From contig URHJ01000004.1 of the NCBI GenBank assembly GCA_900547465.1, forward strand, positions 1 to 64,000: 64,000 bases of DNA. Reading direction: 5' to 3'. How positions within the stretch are numbered: the first letter of the stretch is position 1; each line of letters starts with the position of its first letter. The DNA is from an uncultured Mycoplasmatota bacterium. GTDB lineage: Bacteria; Bacillota_I; Bacilli_A; RF39; UBA660. Made by a program: the position numbers and the translations under genes. Below, piece after piece: positions 25,481-35,300 of this stretch. The notes below the pieces were generated by a model that made no database searches, had not been told where the DNA came from, and worked only from the letters and a program-made list of their open reading frames with translations.

Positions 25481-26887
25481 TTAAATAAAATAGTTATATA
25501 TCATTTTATCAATTTTTAAGTTGACACCATCTTTCTTATATATAACTAATAATTTACCATCACTATCTTTGAAAACAACTCTATCTTTGACATTCCATAT
25601 ATCCTTAATCTTAACACCATTACTGACTTTCTTTAACAAAGTACCATCTAAAGTTATACTTTCATAATCTAATACATCTTCTATTTTTAATATCGTAAAT
25701 TTACCTTCTCTTATATCATCTAAACTATAGGCATCATTAATAGAAAAACGTCCTTGTTTAGTACGAATCAAACTATTCATTGTAAAATATTCATTAACAG
25801 ATAATCCCATATCTCTAATTAAACTTCTTATATAAGTACCTTTAGATACTAAACATTTAAATTTAAAACTATCACTTGTACTATCTAAAAGTTCAATTTT
25901 CTCTATAGTAACTTCTTTTTTGGGAAGTTCAACACTCATATTTTTCCTTGCATATTCATATAGTTTTTTACCATTAACTTTAACTGCAGAATAAATTGGC
26001 ACTTCTTGAAGATAAGTTTTATTAAAAGACTTAAGAAGATCTTTATAGTTAATATTATGTTGAACAATCTTCTCTTTTATAACATTTCCTGTACTATCTA
26101 ACGTATCTGTAAGATATCCAATATCTACACCAGCAACATACTCCTTTTCTTTTGATGTTAACAACTCTCCTAATTTTGTAGCCCTACCTACCGTCAAAAC
26201 TAAAACACCTTCCGCCATCGGATCAAGTGTTCCTGTATGACCCATTTTTTTAATGCCTAATATCTTACTAACTTCATTAACAACATCTCTAGATGTCATA
26301 CCAGATTCCTTATTAATCAACAATACACCACTAAAATTATTTATGTACTCCTCTAAAGTTAATTTGTTTTTATACATAATAGTTGCCGGTACAACACCAA
26401 CGTATCTAATATGCCATGGTTCATAACTATAACCAGTTATTCTTTCTTTCCCTTTTGGATACCTTAAAATAAATCCAAATTTATGTAAATTTTTACTTAT
26501 TTCTCTAAATACTTCTTCATTAGCAAATAATTCATCGTTATCAGTCAAAAATTCTCTATCTTTTTTTATACTTAAATCTATTGCTAAAGCAGTATGATGT
26601 TCACTAGCTCTTAAAGGCGCTACAAAATTAGTATAATCATTACCATATTTTTTCTTAAATTCATCTATTATTTGTTGTTGCTCATCTAAACTTCTATAAG
26701 CTGAATCTATACCTATTTCTATATTCATACTTAACAAATAATCTCTTAACTCATTAAATGCCAACAAAGTATTTTTTTCTAATTTAGATGCGTTACCATA
26801 AATATCTATACATTCACTTAATTCTAAATACTTAAAATATTTATCTTTAATTAAGTTGTCTTTATTAATTAAAGTTACATAATTCAT
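25481..26887 (-). CDS. truB: Fusion: VanY-type D,D-carboxypeptidase + tRNA pseudouridine-55 synthase TruB
   Basis: One 468-residue frame holds two enzymes. Residues 1-170 are an M15B peptidase: SAYRS (62-66), SEHHTALAID with zinc ligands H97 and D104, and EPWHIRYVG with E156 and H159, all intact. No signal peptide or membrane helix precedes it, so it should be cytoplasmic, as are VanXY-type enzymes. Residues about 185-468 are a near full-length TruB, from SGVLLINKESGMTSRDVV through GHTGTLDPMAEGVL with catalytic D222, to a C-terminal PUA-like part. Normal TruB starts at the equivalent of residue 185. A GAGGAG (26348-26353) lies just before the junction, but no ATG, GTG or TTG follows at usable spacing, so separate TruB translation is not evident. 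It is upstream of the AAA+ gene. Confidence 0.9.
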   Translation of the reverse strand: MNYVTLINKDNLIKDKYFKYLELSECIDIYGNASKLEKNTLLAFNELRDYLLSMNIEIGIDSAYRSLDEQQQIIDEFKKKYGNDYTNFVAPLRASEHHTALAIDLSIKKDREFLTDNDELFANEEVFREISKNLHKFGFILRYPKGKERITGYSYEPWHIRYVGVVPATIMYKNKLTLEEYINNFSGVLLINKESGMTSRDVVNEVSKILGIKKMGHTGTLDPMAEGVLVLTVGRATKLGELLTSKEKEYVAGVDIGYLTDTLDSTGNVIKEKIVQHNINYKDLLKSFNKTYLQEVPIYSAVKVNGKKLYEYARKNMSVELPKKEVTIEKIELLDSTSDSFKFKCLVSKGTYIRSLIRDMGLSVNEYFTMNSLIRTKQGRFSINDAYSLDDIREGKFTILKIEDVLDYESITLDGTLLKKVSNGVKIKDIWNVKDRVVFKDSDGKLLVIYKKDGVNLKIDKMIYNYFI

Positions 26888-26901
26888 AAACATCACCAAA
26901 C

Positions 26902-27796
26902 CTAGTATAACATATCTTTTACTCTATTAATAAGTAATAAAGAAACATATCTATCTTGTATTAAATTAATAGAAAAAGTCTTATAACCAATTCTATTAAT
27001 ACTTGCTCCACAATGATACACTAAACTATTATCTAATATAAAATATCTATCATGAAATGTATCATTATATACAACTCTTAAATTATGATACTCACTATTA
27101 TACTTAATAATATCTTGTTTCGTTAATAAATTATTCTTTCTAGTAATAATTAAAACGTCTATATCCAATCTTTTTACAATATTTAATACTGTATTATCTG
27201 CATATGAATCAATTATTATAAGTTTTTTCTTACAAGATGCAAAAATTTCTTGTATTTTTGAATAAGCATCATAGATTTATAGATTTGCCCATGAAAATAT
27301 ATTTCACTACTTTTCTTTTTTTCCTCCAACTTTTCAAAATAAGTTTCTAATATTTCCAACTTTTCATGATCCCTCAATACTAAATCATTAATATATTTTG
27401 TTCCATCAAATTAGATGAAATATACTTTCTAAATAAAACAAATGCATCCATAATTTTAATACTTACTTGTGCAGCAACATCAGTTCTAATAACAGTTGCG
27501 AGCATAGCTACACCTTGTTCTGTAAAAACATATGGTAAATATTTTATATTATATCCATGTTTATTCAAGGTTTCAGTTTGAAACCTTGAAATATTCTTAC
27601 ACTCTTCATAATTAAGTTGAAATACAAATCTTTCTGGAAATCTATCTTTATGCCTCTTTACTGCTAAATTAATTTGTTTAGTTTTATTTTTACACTCATA
27701 AAGGCTTGCTACATCAGAATCTAACATCACCTGAACGCCTCTGATTTCATATATTAAATTTTCAATTTTTTCATCCTTTAACATAAATTCATTCAT
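26902..27796 (-). pseudogene. ORF6N-domain protein gene with two frameshifts
   Basis: The N-terminal frame (27380-27796) encodes a complete ORF6N DNA-binding domain (IRGVQVMLDSDVASLYE, RFPERFVFQL, YVFTEQGVAML). It then runs into an early stop. Removing the frameshift in an A-run near 27397 restores KYINDLVLRDHEKLEIL and EKKKSSEIYFHGQIY. An 8-base tandem duplication (AATCTATA next to AATCTATG, about 27273-27290) causes a second shift. Skipping it restores DAYSKIQEIFASCKKK, and the downstream frame (26902-27168) completes the family's C-terminal domain (LRVVYNDTFHDRYFILD). ORF6N proteins are phage-derived regulators. The intact ancestor would have been about 300 residues. Confidence 0.88.
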
Positions 27797-27816
27797 AATA
27801 TAAACCTCTTGTAATA

Positions 27817-28761
27817 TTAATTTAAAAAGTTAGTTATCAAATCAACTAAAACATTTTTTTCCTTTGGATTAGATTCAGCAATTAATAAAGTTAATGAAGC
27901 TAAAGTATTATTATCAATTACTTTCTTATCATCTTTATATAAGATATTATAATAGTTTAAAAAATAAATAAACAAAGTAGCCGCAATACGTTTATTACCA
28001 TCAATAAAAACATGATTCTTAACTACCATATATAATAAATTAGCACATTTTTCTTCTATAGAACTATATACATCTTTACCATTAAAAGTTTGATAAATAC
28101 TTCCCAAAATTGCATTTAAACCATTATCTCGTTCCAAAGCAAACAAATCACTTGCTTCGTTGAATCTCAAATTTCTAATCACATTAATACATTCCTCATA
28201 AGTAATTATCTTATCACTTGTTTTACCCTTTATTTTCTTTAAAGTTCTATGATCATAGTCATCAAGTAAATCTAACCCCTTTGAATAATCATTGATAACT
28301 CTTATTATCTCTCTAGTATCCGCTCCGCTATCTACTCTACTAGCTATATCAATTAGTTGTACTGTCTTTTCTAAATATTCCAATCGTCTTTTATTGACTG
28401 CATATCCCTTCAACAAATAATCTTTCAATATCTTATTTGCCCATTTTCTAAAGATAATACCATTTTTAGATTTTACTCTATAACCAACACTAATTATCAT
28501 ATCTAAGTTATAGTATTCCACCATATGTGTTTGAGTTTTTCCAGTAATAGCACCGTGCTTAGTGGTTGTTGCAAATTTTGCAACTACCTCTTTGATATTA
28601 CACTCCTCATTTAGGGAATTTTTTATATGACGGGATATAACAGACTTGTCCCTGTCAAATAACCTTGCCATTTGATCAAGTGATAACCAAACAGTTTCAT
28701 CTTTCATATTCACTTCTAATTTTACATTTTGATCTTCAAATATTATAATTTCATTTTTCAT
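27817..28761 (-). CDS. RhuM-Fic/Doc fusion protein
   Basis: Residues 1-150 are the RhuM (virulence-associated, DNA-binding-like) domain with TVWLSLDQMARLFDRDKS and YYNLDMIISVGYRV. Residues about 170-314 are a Fic/Doc domain with the catalytic loop HVFIDGNKR, which matches HxFxDGNKR, so AMP transfer or a related nucleotide transfer to a target is possible. This architecture is common in bacterial genomes and is often annotated as a death-on-curing toxin. No separate antitoxin gene is visible next to it; the RhuM part may supply regulation. It starts behind AAAAGGAG and precedes the broken ORF6N gene. Confidence 0.85.
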   Translation of the reverse strand: MKNEIIIFEDQNVKLEVNMKDETVWLSLDQMARLFDRDKSVISRHIKNSLNEECNIKEVVAKFATTTKHGAITGKTQTHMVEYYNLDMIISVGYRVKSKNGIIFRKWANKILKDYLLKGYAVNKRRLEYLEKTVQLIDIASRVDSGADTREIIRVINDYSKGLDLLDDYDHRTLKKIKGKTSDKIITYEECINVIRNLRFNEASDLFALERDNGLNAILGSIYQTFNGKDVYSSIEEKCANLLYMVVKNHVFIDGNKRIAATLFIYFLNYYNILYKDDKKVIDNNTLASLTLLIAESNPKEKNVLVDLITNFLN

Positions 28762-29057
28762 TATTTTTCTCCTTTTCTATTTTTGTTTTTAATTACACTA
28801 AGGCGTGATGTTTTGTTACCTTAGCCTACTTTATTTAAAAAGTCTTCTCCCTTCTATATAAATTTTGCCCAATCCTAAATCCAAGTTCTCATCTAATATT
28901 CCCCGTACTATGCGAGGTTAGGCCTTAATATCAATATCAATATATCAAACGTTTGTTCATATAACAATTGAATATCTAAAATTACCATTAACTTCCAAAA
29001 AATCGCAAAAAAAAGAAGGATAAATTCCCTCTATATAAAAACTTTATATCTTAAAAT
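28762..29057. other. Intergenic region upstream of the RhuM-Fic gene
   Basis: No gene is supported. It holds CTAAGG...CCTTAG arms (28799-28825) close to the RhuM-Fic start, a perfect CAAACGTTTG palindrome (about 28948-28957) and a short AATATC triple repeat. Sequence composition in 28850-28930 is less A/T-rich than its surroundings. These could be operators or remnants of the mobile DNA that brought the two genes. Confidence 0.4.
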
Positions 29058-30395
29058 CTATAGATTATGATTACTATTATTATTAACGTTATCATCATCT
29101 ACAAGTGGTGGTGGATTCATTAAACTTACACTATCTTCATTTGATAAAGTATTTTTACTAGAATCATTTACAATTTGTTCAGAAGATTGTGGAGTAACAA
29201 AACTTTGTACATTATTACTAACCACTTGTTGATCAATTACATTTTGACTATTTGCTATTGAATCATTTGTTACAGTAACATCAATTTGTTGCGGATTCAT
29301 ATTATTTGTTTCTGTTTTTTTCTTTACAAAAATTACAACTCCAACTATTAAAATAACAACGAATATTCCTAATATAGGTCTAACAAATACCCAAGCTATC
29401 ATAATAACAACAAGTGAATGAACAACACCAAGTAGTCCTATTAGTGCCGACATTGAAACATTAAATACTGACTCTAGAAAAGAAAATAAATGTATCACTG
29501 AAGTTAAAAGACTGAAAAAGAAAAAATAACCTAAAATAACCAACATTGCTCCTACTGCCCTATACATCCATGTGTTATTATTATTTTCATTTTTTATCTT
29601 TTCAATCATTTCAGATTTAGTAGATTTCCCCATTTTTATTTTATTTACTTTTTTACCAGTACTACTTAAAAAGTCTTTAAATGTATTATTACTTTGGACA
29701 GCCAAAACAGTAGCATCAGGCCATTCACTATACTTATACGATATTCTAATATCTCCAATCTCTGGATTTGAAATATCTTTTGAGTTAGTTATATATTCAC
29801 TTGTTACATAAAAGTTAGCTGGAGCAACTACTTCATTTGATAAATATAAATTACTATTTAAATCCATTTCGTTTTTCTGTGTATCCGTTAAACAAAAAGA
29901 TCCTAATGTTACATTATTAGATATAAAAGTATCCTCACTATAAGGGATTGTTGTTGGATTAGTATATCCCTTTTCCTCAAATTGTGTTGCATCTATAACC
30001 TGTTCATACCACCCTTTAGTATATGAATAAGTTGGACTATCATTATTGTACTCTTCATTATCATAATCACTGGTATTAGAATCATTTTCATAATCTTCAT
30101 GCCATTGATACATCTCAACAATTCTTTTTAATTTTGGAGTTTTAGCACTTACATTAAAAACATTGTCAACAGCATTTTCATAAACATTTATATCTCCATT
30201 TGTAATTACTAATTTGTCATTATTATCAGGTAAAATATTATTACTATCAACAAAAATAGCTTGCTTTTTTACTTCTTTTAATATTTGTGTTGCATTAACT
30301 GAATCAGATTCATTTACAAATAACATTATTGTTCCAATAATTATTAAAATAATGCCTATTAAAACACAAAAAAATGTATTTTTTAATTTTTTCAT
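29058..30395 (-). CDS. TMEM43-family membrane protein
   Basis: This 445-residue protein has an N-terminal membrane helix (VLIGIILIIIGTIMLFV), a long extracytoplasmic loop, three or four C-terminal helices (about 270-350), and an acidic, asparagine-rich tail. The loop carries the pattern seen in the TMEM43 (DUF1625) family: VEMYQWHED followed by YTKGWYEQVIDATQF. Eukaryotic TMEM43 is an inner nuclear membrane protein; bacterial members are uncharacterised. The start at 30395 follows GAGGTG. No clear partner lies next to it. Family assignment rests on these motifs only. Confidence 0.7.
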   Translation of the reverse strand: MKKLKNTFFCVLIGIILIIIGTIMLFVNESDSVNATQILKEVKKQAIFVDSNNILPDNNDKLVITNGDINVYENAVDNVFNVSAKTPKLKRIVEMYQWHEDYENDSNTSDYDNEEYNNDSPTYSYTKGWYEQVIDATQFEEKGYTNPTTIPYSEDTFISNNVTLGSFCLTDTQKNEMDLNSNLYLSNEVVAPANFYVTSEYITNSKDISNPEIGDIRISYKYSEWPDATVLAVQSNNTFKDFLSSTGKKVNKIKMGKSTKSEMIEKIKNENNNNTWMYRAVGAMLVILGYFFFFSLLTSVIHLFSFLESVFNVSMSALIGLLGVVHSLVVIMIAWVFVRPILGIFVVILIVGVVIFVKKKTETNNMNPQQIDVTVTNDSIANSQNVIDQQVVSNNVQSFVTPQSSEQIVNDSSKNTLSNEDSVSLMNPPPLVDDDNVNNNSNHNL

Positions 30396-30490
30396 ACTCA
30401 CACCTCACTATTATGAGTATATCATCTAAAAATCAATATCCAATTAAAACAAAATCATTTCTTGTAAAAAAATGTAAAGAAAAAGAAGAC

Positions 30491-30760
30491 TTAAATCTTC
30501 TCAAATCTATATTTTTGTTTGACATCTGGGTATTTATCATAATCAACTTCACTAAAAAACATATCAATAGGTCTCGCATAAATACCAAAATCACCATATT
30601 GAGCTTGATAAATAACTAGTGTCTCTCTAGTTTCTGAATGAGTTGCAAAAGTTATAATCTTATATTCTTTATTTTTAAAATGTCTAAATACACTAGCATT
30701 ATCTTTATCTTCTAAAATACTTATAAACTCTACATTTCTTTCATTATTAATATATTTCAT
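30491..30760 (-). CDS. DUF1653 protein
   Basis: This 89-residue protein contains [38 protein letters not shown] and the ending RFEKI. These are the conserved signature blocks of DUF1653, a small cytoplasmic family of unknown function that often has the form YRHFKG-x-YxVLG...YRPLxMF. The linker before RFEKI is slightly longer than usual. It lies downstream of the duplicated gene pair, in the same direction. Confidence 0.85.
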   Translation of the reverse strand: MKYINNERNVEFISILEDKDNASVFRHFKNKEYKIITFATHSETRETLVIYQAQYGDFGIYARPIDMFFSEVDYDKYPDVKQKYRFEKI

Positions 30761-30798
30761 TCTCTATACCTCTTTCTTCTATGTTCAAAATACGTGTA

Positions 30799-31395
30799 TT
30801 AATTTAACTTTTTAACCTTACTAACGTTTTGTTCACTACTAGGTATTGATTTTGATGAATCATTTATTTCATAATATATTTTTCTTAAATGAGCAACAGG
30901 TACATATCCATCGCAGTATACTTTTAGTTCTGGATATAACTTTAAAATATGTTCTTCAAATTCAGGCATAGTTCCACTATGAAAGCCATATCCACATAAA
31001 TATCTAAATTCACCATTATCATTTCTAAGTAATGCATCAAAATATTCATGCTTATATGCCCATATTACTCCATCCATATGACTATATCCCCCTACACCAT
31101 AATTAGATCTTTTTAATGAAATATACTTTTTTCCATCTAAGGATATAACATAGCAATCTTTCATATTAATTGAGCTATTACAATTTTCATAAAATTCACT
31201 ATTAATTTTACCATTTATAAAGTCTTTCAATTCTAAGCTTTCCTTTTTTAGATAGTCTAATTCTTCCTTCTTTGAGGAGATTTCACTACTAATATCTGCT
31301 AATTGCGTACTTTTCTCAACCAATTCTTCTTTCATTTTTTTATAAAGGTTAATTTTTTTCCTCAATGACATTCTCTTATCATCATTGTATTTCAT
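30799..31395 (-). CDS. Hypothetical coiled-coil protein, tandem copy 1
   Basis: This roughly 198-residue protein has an N-terminal coiled coil (KKEELDYLKKESLELKDF) and a C-terminal globular part starting CYVISLDGKKYISLKRSN and ending YYEINDSSKSIPSSEQNVSK. It is a paralogue of the gene at 31531-32151, with the same order and an almost identical last 25 residues. The start at 31395 follows AAAGGTGAAGG. No known domain or membrane segment is seen; the CYVISLDGKKY block resembles a recurring unit in accessory genes of Bacilli. Function unknown. Confidence 0.75.
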   Translation of the reverse strand: MKYNDDKRMSLRKKINLYKKMKEELVEKSTQLADISSEISSKKEELDYLKKESLELKDFINGKINSEFYENCNSSINMKDCYVISLDGKKYISLKRSNYGVGGYSHMDGVIWAYKHEYFDALLRNDNGEFRYLCGYGFHSGTMPEFEEHILKLYPELKVYCDGYVPVAHLRKIYYEINDSSKSIPSSEQNVSKVKKLN

Positions 31396-31530
31396 TTCCT
31401 TCACCTTTCTTTTATTTTTCCATGGTTAATTTTTTTACCTTACTTCTACCTATATCGTATAATTTTTTACTATATTTTTTCAAAATGACAATTATCATCT
31501 CTGTTCAAATTATGTATATATAGTTGCAAA

Positions 31531-32151
31531 TTAATTTAACTTTTTAACTTTACTAACATTTTGTTCACTACTAGGTATTAATTTTGATAAATCATTTATT
31601 TCATAATATATTTTTTTTAAATGCGTGACAGGTATCCATCCATTTTCATACGTTTCTAATAACTCTGGATATAAATCTAAAATATGTTCCTCAGATTCAG
31701 GCTTTCTTCCAACATAACGACGACTACCAAATTCCGTTTTGTATTCACATAAAAATAACAACTTTCCTTCTCCATTTTCCTCATAACGATATAAAGTATC
31801 ATAATATTGGTAAACATATATCCCAATATCAATAGTCCTAGCATTATTGATGCCTTTCATTTCAAAACATTCTGAATGACCAAATCGTATGGTTACATAC
31901 TTTTTTCCATCTAAGGATATAACATAGCAATTTTTCATATTGACTGTATAATCAGACCCCTCAAATTTTTCTTTATTAAATTCATCATTTATAGAATATT
32001 TTAATTCTAAAATTTCTTTCTTTAAAGAGTTTAATTTCTCTTTTTTTGAAGAAATTTCACCATTAATGTTTTCTAATTGTTCTTCGATCTCGGTCATAAA
32101 ACAAGATTTAATTTTTTCCTTCAATGACATTTTCTTCTTATTATATTTCAT
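31531..32151 (-). CDS. Hypothetical coiled-coil protein, tandem copy 2
   Basis: This roughly 206-residue protein is a paralogue of copy 1. It has a coiled coil with KKEKLNSLKKEILELKYS, then CYVISLDGKKYVTIRFG, a central insert differing from copy 1 (YQYYDTLYRYEENGEGKLL), and the shared tail YYEINDLSKLIPSSEQ. The start at 32151 follows AAAGGATTGAAG, matching the layout of copy 1. The near-identical 3' ends next to diverged centres suggest tandem duplication followed by diversification or local gene conversion. Function unknown. Confidence 0.75.
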   Translation of the reverse strand: MKYNKKKMSLKEKIKSCFMTEIEEQLENINGEISSKKEKLNSLKKEILELKYSINDEFNKEKFEGSDYTVNMKNCYVISLDGKKYVTIRFGHSECFEMKGINNARTIDIGIYVYQYYDTLYRYEENGEGKLLFLCEYKTEFGSRRYVGRKPESEEHILDLYPELLETYENGWIPVTHLKKIYYEINDLSKLIPSSEQNVSKVKKLN

Positions 32152-32315
32152 TTTCTTCAATCCTTTACAATTTTTCACTTGATTGATTTATTTTTATTCT
32201 GTTTTATTATCTATACCAATTGAACTTTCTAATCTTTGCAATAATATCTACATTGCCTCCATCCAATTAAAACATATGCTAATTATACTATTATTTACAT
32301 ACCTAAAAGAATATT

Positions 32316-35300
32316 CTAAAACAATGACAATTGATTTGAATCAGGTAATCCTTTTAAAACTCCAAGTTCCGTCATTTTCTCTATCAAGGTACCAGATACT
32401 TTAGCTCTTACTTGAACATCCTCTTTACTTAAGAATGTTCCTTTTTTTCTTTCTTCTACAATATTATTCGCAACAGTATCACCAAGACCATCTATGGCAT
32501 TAAATGGTGGATAAATCTCTGTATCATTTTTTGCTTTCCATACTGTTGCTTCTGATTCATACAGATCAACATTCAAAAACTTTATACCACGAGCTGCGGC
32601 TTCTAGCGCAACCTTCAAACTTTCAGCTTGTCCATTTTCTTTATTAGTAGCTTCATAACCTTTATTTTGAATATCAATAATTCGTGTTTTTATAGCATCA
32701 TAACCTTTTATCATTGCTTCTACATCAACATCAGTTGCTTTACAAGAATACCATGATGCATAAAAGTAAACTGGCATATGAACTTTATACCAAGCTATTC
32801 TAAAAGCACTAATTACATAGGCCGCGGCATGCGCTTTTGGGAACATGTACTTAATTTTTGCACAACTTCCAATGAACCATTCTGGAATATTTGATTTTCT
32901 CATTAATTCTTCATATTCAATCCATTGATCATGATCTTTAGGTTTTGAGGCCCTACCTTTACGAACAAATTCCATTATTTTAAAGGCTTTAATTGGTTCT
33001 AGTCCACGATACATTAAATAAACCATAATATCATCACGACAGCCAATAGTCTCAGAAAAAGGAACAATATTATTTTGAATTAATTCTTGAGCATTGCCAA
33101 GCCAAACATCAGTACCATGAGAAAGTCCTGAAATTTTAATAAGTTCAGCAAATGTTGTTGGTTTTGTATCCTCTACTAATTTTATTGTAAATGGAGTTCC
33201 AAACTCTGGAATACCAAGTGTACCTGTATTACACATAATCTCTTCTTTTGTAACACCTAATGCTTCAGTTGATGTAAATATAGACATAGTTGCTTTATCA
33301 TCTAGAGGAACCTTCATAATATCTGTGTTTGATTGAAGTTGAATTAAACGTAATTGAGTTGGATCAGAATGACCTAATATATCAAGTTTTAAAAGACACT
33401 GATCAATTGAGTGGTAATCAAAGTGAGTTGTTTTCCAGTCTTTTGTTGCATCTTCCGCCGGAAACTGAAATGGTGTAAAGTCATATACGTCCATATAATC
33501 AGGAACAACAACTATACCACCTGGATGTTGACCCGTGGTTCTTTTAACACCTGTACAACCAATAGCTAGACGTTCAACTTCTGCTGTACGCATATCAGTT
33601 ATACCATGTTCTTCACAGTAGCCCTTAACAAAACCAAAAGCTGTTTTATCCGCAACAGTACCAATTGTACCTGCACGATATACATTATCTTCTCCGAACA
33701 AGACTTTGGTATAAGCGTGAGCACTAGCTTGATTTAAATCAGAAAAATTCAAATCTATATCTGGTACTTTATCGGCATTAAATCCTAAGAAAGTCGCAAA
33801 CGGCATATCTTGACCATCTTTTAACATTGGAATATCACAATGTGGACAGTTTTTATCTGGTAAATCAAATCCTGATGAATAACTACTACCAAGACTATTA
33901 CCATCACTATCATCAAAAATACTTAACTTACACTTCTCACAACGATAATGAGCAGGAAGTGGATTTACTTCTGTTATTCCCATCATTGTTGCTACGAAAC
34001 TTGAACCAACAGATCCACGAGAACCTACTAAATATCCTTCATCATTAGAGTGCTTTACAAGTCTTTGCGCAATCAAATAAATTGGATCGAATCCTCCACC
34101 GATAACTCCACCTAAAGTCTTCTTAACTTTTTTCTCTAATGATTTTTCGTCAAGTTCTTCTTCACTACTTGTCTTAACATAATCAGTAACTATTTTCTTT
34201 ATATTATCTGAACCCTTTAATATTTCATCATGCAACTGTTTATGAACAACTCTATTATATTCTTCAAGATTATCTTTAATATCCTCATGACGACCACTTA
34301 TTATCTTAAATACGATATCACCATATAATTCAGTCGCAATACGTTCTTCAATCATATATGGTAGAGGCTCTCCATACCAATCTCTAGCTTTTGTATAAAC
34401 CAAATCAGTAACAACAACTGGACAATCCAAATAACTTTTTCCATCATCACTCTTTACTCTTGGAGAAAATGGAATACCACCAGTATCAATAATTACTTCT
34501 ATAATATCAACACTATCTGCTAGTTTATTAGTATTTTCTACCACTATTCTATATGCTAAATCATCATCTTCTAAAAACTTAAAATCATTTAACATCTCAT
34601 CTGTAGTCCTAAAATGTTGAGAAGGAATCTCTTTTAAATGATATCTAGCTAGTGGATGTCGTCCTCCACCAGGTACTTTTTGATTAACAATAATTTCACG
34701 ATAAATCTTATCTTCCCTCTTTATATGATGTACATCTCCAGTTGCAACTATAAGCTTGCCTGCCTCTTCTGTGACACGAATTATCTTTTTTAAGTGTGCT
34801 GCTAACTCTACTGTTGTTCCAAACTCTCCACTATCAACTAAATGTTGATAACATTCAAGTGGTTGAACTTCGACATAGTCATATAATCTTATAATATTAG
34901 ATAATTCATCTTCACTCTTTCTTCTGGCTTGTCTAAAGACTTCACCTTCATAACAACCACTACCAATTAATAATCCTTCCCTATTTTCTTCTATTACACT
35001 ACGCAAAATACGAGGAGTCTTATATAAATAAGTAGTATTTGCTAAAGAAACTATTTTAAACAAGTTTTTAAGTCCTGTTTTATTCTTTGCTAAAATATTT
35101 ACATGATAACTTTGTCCATATTTATGTATTTCATCACGTGATACTAATTCATCTAACTGATTCATATTTTCAATATGTCTATTGTCTAATTTTTCAAGCA
35201 TTTTATGAAAAACCAAAGCCGTACCTTCTGCATCATAATCCCCTCTATGATGTGCATTCTCATCCCAAGGAACTTGATATCTTTTTACAAGTGCTGATAG

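Noticed and set aside
25481..26887. The VanY-TruB fusion is two genes joined by ignoring a stop
   Set aside because: The frame is uninterrupted across the junction and neither side shows a stop or a usable start; a base-calling error cannot be excluded but nothing in the sequence indicates one.
28948..28957. CAAACGTTTG palindrome as a specific operator
   Set aside because: Too short to assign to a regulator, and no gene start lies at a suitable distance.
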